From assembly GCA_902478705.1 (NCBI GenBank), contig CABSMB010000007.1:1-17205 (forward strand): 17,205 nucleotides of DNA. Direction: 5' to 3'. Of this stretch, positions 6,727 to 12,864 are shown piece after piece (position 1 is the first letter of the stretch; each line of letters starts with the position of its first letter). A program made the position numbers and the translations under genes. The DNA is from an uncultured Collinsella sp. (GTDB lineage: Bacteria > Actinomycetota > Coriobacteriia > Coriobacteriales > Coriobacteriaceae). The notes below the pieces were generated by a model. That model saw only the letters and a program-made list of their open reading frames with translations, was not told where the DNA came from and ran no database searches.

Positions 6727-8754
6727 CTACGGCCGCTCGTTGGGAGCCAGGCGCTGCATCTTATTCACGGCCTTGAACTTGGTGAACAGCGGCACATACT
6801 CAAAGCTCACGTTGGAGTTCTCCAGGCCGTACCAGCGTGCAGGCGTGCCGGCGGCGCGGCGGATGATGTACTTGAGCGTGATGGCCGTACGCTCGCTGGG
6901 CTCCACATCGCTTTCGGGCGCCAGAAGCTTACGGATCAGGACGAACTTGAACGTGCCGATGTTACCCGGATCCTTGTAGACCGAGTAGTCATGCGTCTGC
7001 GGCGGCAGCTCGCCGGTGGCAGCCAGGTCCTGAACAACCTGACGCAGGTAGGCATTGACGCGCTGGTTGATCTTGTAGCCCAGGTACAGATGCACGCGGA
7101 ACACGTAGTCGGTGCCGAACGTCTCGACCGAATAGGCAAAGGTATGCGGTTCGTCCATGGTCTCGACGTTCACAAACCACCAGGCGTGGGCACGCTTGGG
7201 ATGCTTGTCCAAGATCGAGTAGACAATATCGCGGTCGATGTAGTCGGTATGGGTGTCCTTGGTCAGGTACACGACGTTGTCGCTCATGCGCTCGTAACGG
7301 TCGTCGTCGCGCAGGCGCTTGAGCTGCGGCAGGTAGCTGCGCAGCGGCAGCAGCGTAAACTGGCGCTGCTCGACCGCCGTGCCGTTGTACCAGCACACCA
7401 TAATGCCCATGATGAGTGCAGCCATGAGGATGGTGAAGTAGCCGCCGTGGAAGAACTTGGTGAGCGAGCTCACGAAGAAGAAGCCTTCGAGCAAAAGGAA
7501 GAAGGCCGCGAAGATCCACGGAGCAACCTTGAGCTTGCGCTCCTCGTGCAGGTAGAAGAAGAGCAGCAGCGTGGTGCACATCATAGTCAGCGTAATGGCA
7601 AGGCCGTAGGCGGCTTCCATATGCGCCGAGTTCTGGAACAGCAGCACCACGATGACGCAGCCGACAAGCATGACGTTGTTGACCATGGGGATGTAGAGCT
7701 GGCCCTTGGTCTCGGCAGGGTAGAAGACCTGCATGTGCGGCATAAGGTCCAGGCGGCTGGCCTCGGACACCAGCGAGAATGCGCCGGTGATGAGCGCCTG
7801 CGAGGCGATGATGGCCGCGATGGTGGAAAGGCCGACGGCAAACGGGCGCAGGCCCGGGGCGAGCATCTGGTAGAACGGGTTGAGGTCGGCAATGCCCATG
7901 AGCTCGGGGTTGGCAGCGTTGTTCATAAGCCAAGCACCCTGGCCCATATAGGACAGCAGCAGACAGCACTTAACGAACGGCCAGGTGGCGTAGATGTTGC
8001 CGCGGCCGACGTGGCCCATGTCGGAGTAGAGCGCCTCGGCACCGGTAGTGGCGAGGAAGCAGCTGCCCAGAATCATGATGCCCGCGTGGTTGTTGGGGCT
8101 TAGCAAAAAGGCGATGCCGCGCACCGGGTTGAGGCACAGCAGCACGGCGGGGTGCTGGAAGACAAAGAACAGACCCGTGCCGCCCAGGAACAGAAACCAC
8201 AGCGTCATGATGGGGCCAAAGGCGTGACCGATCTTGGCCGTACCGATGCGCTGTACCAAGAAGAGCGCGATGATGATGGCGAGCGTAATGGCGACGACGC
8301 GGCCCTGGTCATCGCCCAGCACGGCATGGACCGCCGGGATGGTGCGCAGGCCCTCGATGGCCGTGGTAACGGTAACGGCCGGCGTCAGGATGCCGTCGGC
8401 GAGCAGCGCGGCGCCACCCAGCATGGCGGGGATGATGAGCCACTTGCCGCAGCGCTTGACCAGGCTGTACAGAGCGAAGATGCCGCCCTCGCCGTGGTTG
8501 TCGGCGCGCAGCGAGATGAGCACGTACTTGATGGTGGTCAGCAGCGTAACCGTCCACACGACAAGGGAGAGCGCGCCGAGCACGAACTCCTCCGTCACAC
8601 TTCCGATGCCGCCGTTGCCGGCAACGAGCGCCTTGGTTACATACATGGGGCTGGTGCCGATATCGCCGTACACCACGCCCAGCGTAACGAGCATCGCCGA
8701 GATGCTCACAGGAATCGCAGCGTGCGAGGCTGCCTCCTTGGCCTTTTGTTCCAT
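6727..8754 (-). CDS. kup: Kup-family potassium uptake permease
   Basis: A 675-residue integral membrane protein of the KUP/HAK/KT family, which brings K+ into the cell, usually by H+ symport. The N-terminus carries the family pore motif GVVYGDIGTSPMY (residues 26-38). Further KUP signatures are LRADNHGEGGIFALYSL, ALLADGILTPAVTV and the GAEALYSDMGH segment. About twelve hydrophobic helices precede a soluble C-terminal domain of roughly 200 residues, as is normal. A TTG six codons upstream is in frame, but the ATG at 8754 is preceded by GGGAGGAAA and begins MEQKAKEAASHAA, so it is preferred. The gene heads a minus-strand block with a small membrane protein and a KdpD/KdpE-type pair. The 122 bases upstream are too short for, and do not resemble, a ydaO-type c-di-AMP riboswitch. 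Confidence 0.95.
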   Translation of the reverse strand: MEQKAKEAASHAAIPVSISAMLVTLGVVYGDIGTSPMYVTKALVAGNGGIGSVTEEFVLGALSLVVWTVTLLTTIKYVLISLRADNHGEGGIFALYSLVKRCGKWLIIPAMLGGAALLADGILTPAVTVTTAIEGLRTIPAVHAVLGDDQGRVVAITLAIIIALFLVQRIGTAKIGHAFGPIMTLWFLFLGGTGLFFVFQHPAVLLCLNPVRGIAFLLSPNNHAGIMILGSCFLATTGAEALYSDMGHVGRGNIYATWPFVKCCLLLSYMGQGAWLMNNAANPELMGIADLNPFYQMLAPGLRPFAVGLSTIAAIIASQALITGAFSLVSEASRLDLMPHMQVFYPAETKGQLYIPMVNNVMLVGCVIVVLLFQNSAHMEAAYGLAITLTMMCTTLLLFFYLHEERKLKVAPWIFAAFFLLLEGFFFVSSLTKFFHGGYFTILMAALIMGIMVCWYNGTAVEQRQFTLLPLRSYLPQLKRLRDDDRYERMSDNVVYLTKDTHTDYIDRDIVYSILDKHPKRAHAWWFVNVETMDEPHTFAYSVETFGTDYVFRVHLYLGYKINQRVNAYLRQVVQDLAATGELPPQTHDYSVYKDPGNIGTFKFVLIRKLLAPESDVEPSERTAITLKYIIRRAAGTPARWYGLENSNVSFEYVPLFTKFKAVNKMQRLAPNERP

Positions 8755-8789
8755 AAGCCGGTTTCCTCCCAACTTTAATGTTCGAAGGG

Positions 8790-8795
8790 ATTATA
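8790..8795 (-). promoter_or_regulatory. Candidate kup -10 box
   Basis: A perfect TATAAT reads on the minus strand at 8795 to 8790, 35 bases upstream of the kup ATG. A TG pair lies close upstream (TGCCTATAAT) but one base off the extended -10 spacing. No convincing -35 hexamer is seen at 16-18 bases. Confidence 0.45.
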
Positions 8796-8876
8796 GGCAA
8801 TCGGCCCATGTTTTAATGCACTGTTTTCCCAGCTAGATAAACATTTATACGGCCTTTATGCCATCGCGCGATATGG

Positions 8877-8909
8877 AATGTGGCAAAGGGACTGTCCCTT
8901 TGCCACATT
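8877..8909. repeat. Perfect 16-bp palindrome with GGGACTGTCCC core
   Basis: AATGTGGCAAAGGGAC (8877-8892) is the exact reverse complement of the arm at 8894-8909, around a single central T. It ends two bases before the nitroreductase stop codon (8912-8914, minus strand), so on that strand it follows the gene and could terminate it or protect its 3' end. No T-run follows on either strand, which fits a REP-like repeat better than a classical terminator. Confidence 0.75.
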
Positions 8910-8911
8910 CG

Positions 8912-9787
8912 TCATTTTCCGAGCCAGTTTTTGAACCACCACTCCATGGAGCGACTCATCTCGGCCATAAAGGGACTGGTGTGTTTGCGGGTGTAGATAT
9001 CCACCACGCGCTCCCCCACCTCGCGGGCATGCGGGCGAAACATCGCGTCCATCTCGGCCACCTGCGCGTCCATGGTCGCGGCATCCGCGCGGCAGTAGCG
9101 CTCCTCGTGCACCAGGTTCACCACGGGGTGCGCGATTGCCGGGCGCTCCTTACGGGGCGTGCCGATGATGAGCATCGACAGCGGCATGGTATAGGGCGGC
9201 AGATCGAGCAGCTCGGCAACTTCCTCGGCATTCTCGACGATATCACCGATGTAGCAGCTCCCCAGCCCCAGGGCCTCGGCGGCAACCACGGCGTTTTGTG
9301 CAGCGATCACGGCGTCCTGGGCCGCGATGGCAAAGTCGCCCAAACCCGGCGCGCGGCGGGGCGCCTTGCCCGTGCGCTCGACAAACTCGGGCTCAAAGCA
9401 GCCCACGTGCTCAAACAGATCGATCCACTTGGCATAATCGACCACAAATATAAGTGCCCAGGGCGCCTTGGCGATCATGGGCTGGTGGTCGCACAGATCG
9501 GCCAGACGGTCCAGCGTGGCCTGCTCGCGAATGCTTACGATGGAATACATCATCATGGCGCCCGCCGACGGCGCGCGACTCGCCGCATGCAAAATCGCCG
9601 CACGCTGCTCGTCGGTCACCGCCACGGGACGGTCGTTGTCATCACGCGCGAAGGCACGCGTGGAGGAACGGTGCTCCAACGTGTCCAGCACCGCATTGCC
9701 CGTAGTCTCGACCGGATAGCCGCACGTATCCACGCCCGCAGCTCCGCCGCAGTACTCGGCCCCCGTCATACAAACCTGCTCACCCAT
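8912..9787 (-). CDS. Nitroreductase-family FMN oxidoreductase
   Basis: A 291-residue cytosolic flavoprotein of the nitroreductase superfamily, which uses NAD(P)H to reduce nitro compounds, quinones or similar acceptors; the true substrate is not visible. The FMN-binding arginine/serine patch HRSSTRAF (39-46), the SRAPSAGAMM loop (70-79) and GLGSCYIGDIVEN (174-186) are the family landmarks. A roughly 30-residue N-terminal extension carries cysteines C6, C13 and C22 before the core begins. The C-terminal part (about 215-291) is longer than in minimal nitroreductases and ends in an aromatic segment (MEWWFKNWLGK). The ATG at 9787 follows GAGGAT; an internal ATG at codon 7 has no good ribosome site. 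It diverges from the LTA synthase-like gene across 214 bases in which I see no firm promoter. Confidence 0.88.
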   Translation of the reverse strand: MGEQVCMTGAEYCGGAAGVDTCGYPVETTGNAVLDTLEHRSSTRAFARDDNDRPVAVTDEQRAAILHAASRAPSAGAMMMYSIVSIREQATLDRLADLCDHQPMIAKAPWALIFVVDYAKWIDLFEHVGCFEPEFVERTGKAPRRAPGLGDFAIAAQDAVIAAQNAVVAAEALGLGSCYIGDIVENAEEVAELLDLPPYTMPLSMLIIGTPRKERPAIAHPVVNLVHEERYCRADAATMDAQVAEMDAMFRPHAREVGERVVDIYTRKHTSPFMAEMSRSMEWWFKNWLGK

Positions 9788-9913
9788 AGCTCTATCCTCG
9801 TCAATTCTTTAAGAAGCCTTTACGTTTCCGTGTAATTCCCGTCCATTATCGCGCAGGTCGCCACTACATTGCGCCGTACCGCCACACATGCGCGTTATTA
9901 TGGCTGGTTGTTG

Positions 9914-9937
9914 TGCGCAGCCCTCAAATGCTGCGCA
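9914..9937. promoter_or_regulatory. Inverted repeat upstream of LTA synthase-like gene
   Basis: TGCGCAGC (9914-9921) and GCTGCGCA (9930-9937) are perfect 8-base arms around CCTCAAAT, 64 bases before the start codon of the plus-strand gene, in the divergent gap with the nitroreductase gene. It could be an operator or a leader hairpin. Confidence 0.4.
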
Positions 9938-10001
9938 TATCTTGGTAACAATCGGGTAAACCCCCGCTTTCGCAGGTTTTGAGTTTGTGAGGAGTCTCAG
10001 C

Positions 10002-12302
10002 ATGTTCGCAGCCGCTATCTCGCTCATCGGTCTTGCGGCGACCGTCTACCTTGTTTTGCGCGAAGCCAAGGCCATTCGCGCGCAGTCGGGCACCGTCGCC
10101 AAGAGCGCTCTTGGATGGAGCGTCGCCTTTGGCCTGTTCCAGCTCTTTTTGACCGTCTGGGGCGCCGTGGGCCTCGTCGCCCAAAACGAGCCGCTCGCCT
10201 TTGTGATGCTCATCCTGACCAACGCCATCCTCACCGGCTGCGCTTGGGCTAGCATCGCCCGCGACCGCATCGCCCCGCGCGTCTTTGCGTTCGCCGGGCC
10301 CGACGCCCCCGCCCCCACCGGCAAGCTCGCCCGCCTGCGCGGCGCCTTTGTGGGCAAACCGCTCGTCGCCGCCGTCCTGTGCCTGCTGCTCGCCGGCGTC
10401 TTTGCGCTGCTGGGCATGGAGGTCTCGTCCAACCACGACTTTACCTGGGTCTACCCCCTGTGCATCCTGCTCGAGTGGGCCATCATCACCACGCTCATGG
10501 TCGGCCTGTTCTTCCTGTTCCAGCGCCACGGTGCAGCTCCCGCGGTCCTGGCCTTTGCCCTCTTTGTCCTGGGCATTGCCGAGTTCTTCGTCATCACGTT
10601 TAAATCCATGCCCATCCAGCCGGGTGACCTTTCGGCCATCTCCACTGCCGCCGCGGTCGCCGGCACCGGCTACACCTTCTCCATCTCGCTGTTCTGCGTG
10701 CTGTCCATGGGCTTTACCGCCATCGCCATGCTGCTGTGCGAGTACGCCGGCCTGGTCGCACCGCATCGCCAGAAGGGCGCCGCCAACGCCAAGCGCATGC
10801 TGCTCACCAACCTGCTCGTAGCGGTGCTGTGCCTGGGCGGCGTGACCGCGCACGTCACGCTTATCGACTACTACAACACCCTCGGCATCACCGTCTACAC
10901 CTGGCGCCCGCTCGAGAGCTACTGGCGCGAGGGCTACCTGCCCGCTTTCATTAGCGCAGCGCAGTCCATCAAGCCGCCCAAACCCGCCGACTACTCCGTC
11001 GACGATGCCAAGGCCACGCTCAAAAAGTACGCCAAGGCCTACGACAAGTCCGACGCGGCCAAGAGCGACGAGCGCGCCGCCGCAAAGGAGCAGTTCGACA
11101 GCGAGAAGCCCACGGTCATCGCCATCATGAACGAGACCTTCTCGGATCTGTCGATCTACCAGAACATGCGCGCCGGCTACGAAGGCCCGCAGTACTTTAA
11201 GAACCTGTCCAACTGCCTCAGCCGCGGAAAGCTCTACGTGAGCGCCTACGGCGGCGGCACCGCCAATACCGAGTTTGAGTTTATGACCGGCAACTCCATG
11301 GCCAACCTGGGCTCGGGCGTGTACCCCTACACCATCTACAACATGGAAACGACCGGGAATCTGGCAGAGCAGTTCAAGTCGCTCGGCTATTCCACCACCG
11401 CCATGCACCCCAACCACGCAACCAACTGGAACCGCGAGAACGTCTACAAGGACTTTGGCTTTGACCAGTTCCTGTCCATCAACGACTTCCAGGGCGCCGA
11501 TACCCTGCGCGGGATGGTGACCGACCAGGCTACCTACGACAAGATTCTTGAGCTGCTCGACCAGAACGCCGATCCTCAGTTTATCTTCGACGTGACCATG
11601 CAGAACCACTCGGGCTACGACACGGGCCTGCTGCCGGTCGACAAGCAGATGCATCTGAATATCGACACGACCGACCTGGACGCCAAGACCGTCGAGGACG
11701 GCACGCTGTCCGATGTCGACGAGTATGTCTCGTGCATCGAGCAGTCCGATCAGGCGCTGCGCTACTTCCTCAACGCCTTGAGCAAGCTCGACCGCAAGGT
11801 AGTCGTGGTGTTCTGGGGCGATCACCAGCCGTTCTTCCCGTCCAAGTTCAACGACAAGTGGTTTACCGACGAGGACGACGCCACCCACCAGGAGCGCTTG
11901 TGGCAGACTGACTACATCATTTGGGCCAACTACGACGTTGCCGGTTGCAACCAGACGAGCGAGGTCGACGACCTGTCCACCAACTACCTGTCCACCCAGC
12001 TGATGCAGCTGATCGGCGCACCGCTGACCGACTACCAGAAAGCGCACATGACGCTGCGCGAGTCGCTGCCCGCCATCAACTCGGTCGGCTACGAGGACGC
12101 CAGCCTGCGCTGGGCGCTCTCCTCCAACGTCACCGGTGACGACGCCGCCGCAGCAGCCGCCACCAAGGCGCGCGAGGATTACGCCAAGATGCAGTACTAC
12201 GAGATGTTCCGCGATGGCAAGAACGTCTATACGGAGCACTTCCAGACCGAGGCCAACGAGACCGACCCCAACCTGGCACCGGGTACGACCAAGATTAAGT
12301 AG
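10002..12302 (+). CDS. LTA synthase-family phosphoglycerol transferase (membrane sulfatase fold)
   Basis: A 766-residue membrane enzyme of the LtaS/MdoB group, alkaline phosphatase superfamily, which moves glycerol phosphate from phosphatidylglycerol onto a surface polymer. Residues 1-290 contain about seven or eight hydrophobic helices, more than the five of S. aureus LtaS. The extracellular catalytic domain (about 370-700) has the metal ligand E378 in NETFSD, nucleophile T420 in GGGTANTEFEF, the NWNRENVY glycerol-phosphate-binding segment, H536 in MQNHSGY, and D607-H608 in WGDHQP. All key residues are present, so the enzyme should be active. The ATG at 10002 sits after GAGGAG; a GTG at 9987 is in frame but precedes that site. 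The last 60 residues are Ala- and charge-rich. It is followed by its own terminator. The exact polymer (lipoteichoic acid or another glycerol-phosphate glycan) is not determinable. Confidence 0.9.
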   Translation: MFAAAISLIGLAATVYLVLREAKAIRAQSGTVAKSALGWSVAFGLFQLFLTVWGAVGLVAQNEPLAFVMLILTNAILTGCAWASIARDRIAPRVFAFAGPDAPAPTGKLARLRGAFVGKPLVAAVLCLLLAGVFALLGMEVSSNHDFTWVYPLCILLEWAIITTLMVGLFFLFQRHGAAPAVLAFALFVLGIAEFFVITFKSMPIQPGDLSAISTAAAVAGTGYTFSISLFCVLSMGFTAIAMLLCEYAGLVAPHRQKGAANAKRMLLTNLLVAVLCLGGVTAHVTLIDYYNTLGITVYTWRPLESYWREGYLPAFISAAQSIKPPKPADYSVDDAKATLKKYAKAYDKSDAAKSDERAAAKEQFDSEKPTVIAIMNETFSDLSIYQNMRAGYEGPQYFKNLSNCLSRGKLYVSAYGGGTANTEFEFMTGNSMANLGSGVYPYTIYNMETTGNLAEQFKSLGYSTTAMHPNHATNWNRENVYKDFGFDQFLSINDFQGADTLRGMVTDQATYDKILELLDQNADPQFIFDVTMQNHSGYDTGLLPVDKQMHLNIDTTDLDAKTVEDGTLSDVDEYVSCIEQSDQALRYFLNALSKLDRKVVVVFWGDHQPFFPSKFNDKWFTDEDDATHQERLWQTDYIIWANYDVAGCNQTSEVDDLSTNYLSTQLMQLIGAPLTDYQKAHMTLRESLPAINSVGYEDASLRWALSSNVTGDDAAAAAATKAREDYAKMQYYEMFRDGKNVYTEHFQTEANETDPNLAPGTTKIK

Positions 12303-12329
12303 CTGCTAGCTGCTGAGCCACAACTGAAA

Positions 12330-12459
12330 CGTCTGTCCAGGCGGAGGCATATAAGGTTCCCTGCTCGGACAGTCCTGCGCAAGACGAAGGCCACATTAAG
12401 TGGCCTTCTTTGCGTGCGGAACTCGCGATGAACCTTATATGCCTCCGCCTGGACAGACG
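12330..12459. repeat. 30-bp perfect inverted repeat enclosing 70 bases
   Basis: The arm at 12330-12359 (starting CGTCTGTCCAGGCGG) is the exact reverse complement of the arm at 12430-12459 (ending CCGCCTGGACAGACG); the match stops on both sides at exactly 30 bases. The 70 bases between carry GGACAGTCC (12367-12375) and a terminator hairpin. A transcript leaving the upstream gene would form a long stem with a nested hairpin. I see no target-site duplication, so a MITE is possible but not shown. Confidence 0.9.
12386..12414 (+). terminator. Intrinsic terminator of the LTA synthase-like gene (copy 1)
   Basis: GAAGGCCAC (12386-12394) pairs with GTGGCCTTC (12400-12408) around ATTAA, followed by TTTGCGT. 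It lies about 85 bases after the stop codon, inside the 30-bp inverted repeat. Confidence 0.75.
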
Positions 12460-12513
12460 CCCTGATGTTGGGGCGTGGCTTGTCTTGGGTGTATCGCCGA
12501 ACATATATAAGTT

Positions 12514-12543
12514 GAAGGCCACGTTATGTGGCCTTCTTTGTTT
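12514..12543 (+). terminator. Duplicate of the same terminator (copy 2)
   Basis: GAAGGCCAC (12514-12522) pairs with GTGGCCTTC (12528-12536) around GTTAT, followed by TTTGTTTG. Over 36 bases it matches the copy at 12386 at 32 positions, and the two start 128 bases apart, so one arose by duplication of the other. It has no gene of its own. Confidence 0.75.
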
Positions 12544-12545
12544 GC

Positions 12546-12776
12546 GGAAAGTGTGTCCCGGAATTCTTGTCTGGAATGGGATGCAGTTTCCGCTTGGGAC
12601 CCGATTGGGAAAGTGTGTCCCACTATTCAGCTGGATTCCGGGATGTATTTTCCGGTTGAGGCTCGTTGGGGAAGTGCGTCCCGGTCTGGGCGCTCAAACT
12701 GGGATGGATTTTCCGGATGAGGGCTTGACGGAAAATGTGTCCCGTTCCGGGCGCTAATTGTGGGATGCAGTTTCCG
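12546..12776. repeat. Four tandem 61-62-base palindromic units
   Basis: Each unit has a left arm GGAAAgTGYGTCCC, exactly 18 variable bases, and a right arm GGGATGnAnTTTCCG, then about 14-15 bases to the next unit. The left arms end (CCC) at 12559, 12621, 12682 and 12743, giving periods of 62, 61 and 61. Within a unit the arms pair over nearly all 14 positions counting G-T wobbles, and TTTCCG can also pair with the next GGAAA. The arms are conserved while the 18-base middles differ. Related units lie at 17077-17186, beyond the surface-protein gene. Confidence 0.85.
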
Positions 12777-12800
12777 CTTGCGGAGTCTCCACTCAACAGA

Positions 12801-12836
12801 AAACCCGGGTGGCCTGTTTTTTGGCTACCCGGGTTT
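12801..12836 (-). terminator. Terminator of the surface-protein gene
   Basis: AAACCCGGGTGGCC (12801-12814) pairs with GGCTACCCGGGTTT (12823-12836) with one G-T wobble, around a T-rich eight-base loop. On the minus strand it ends GGGTTTTCTGTT, 29 bases after the surface-protein stop codon. The plus-strand side also has a T-run (GGGTTTTTGGG), so it may work in both directions. Confidence 0.8.
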
Positions 12837-12864
12837 TTGGGTTGTCGATATGTTCGACTGGCTA

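Larger units (their letters stand above)
12303..12864. other. Gene-free 562-base stretch packed with repeats
   Basis: No credible gene lies between the LTA synthase-like gene and the end of the surface-protein gene; the short open frames here run through repeats and lack ribosome sites. The stretch holds, in order, a 30-bp inverted repeat around a terminator, a second copy of that terminator, four tandem palindromic units and the terminator of the surface-protein gene, each listed separately. Confidence 0.8.

Noticed and set aside
6184..8103. 639-residue plus-strand open frame opposite kup
   Set aside because: Antisense shadow of kup and the small membrane-protein gene, rich in His, Gln, Val and Glu, with no recognisable motif.
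8755..8876. c-di-AMP (ydaO) or other K+-linked riboswitch upstream of kup
   Set aside because: The leader after the candidate -10 is only about 30 bases, and no ydaO-like conserved segments or long paired structure are visible.
9924..12239. 771-residue minus-strand open frame opposite the LTA synthase-like gene
   Set aside because: It is an antisense shadow in high-GC DNA. The composition is Val/Gly/His-rich with no recognisable domain, while the plus strand carries a complete enzyme with all catalytic residues.
12410..12757. Short plus-strand open frames (115 and 64 residues) after the LTA synthase-like gene
   Set aside because: They run through terminators and tandem palindromic repeats, and their apparent internal similarity comes from the DNA repeats.
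12546..12776. CRISPR array
   Set aside because: The conserved parts are two divergent half-palindromes rather than one constant repeat, the 18-base variable parts are too short for spacers, and no cas genes are present.
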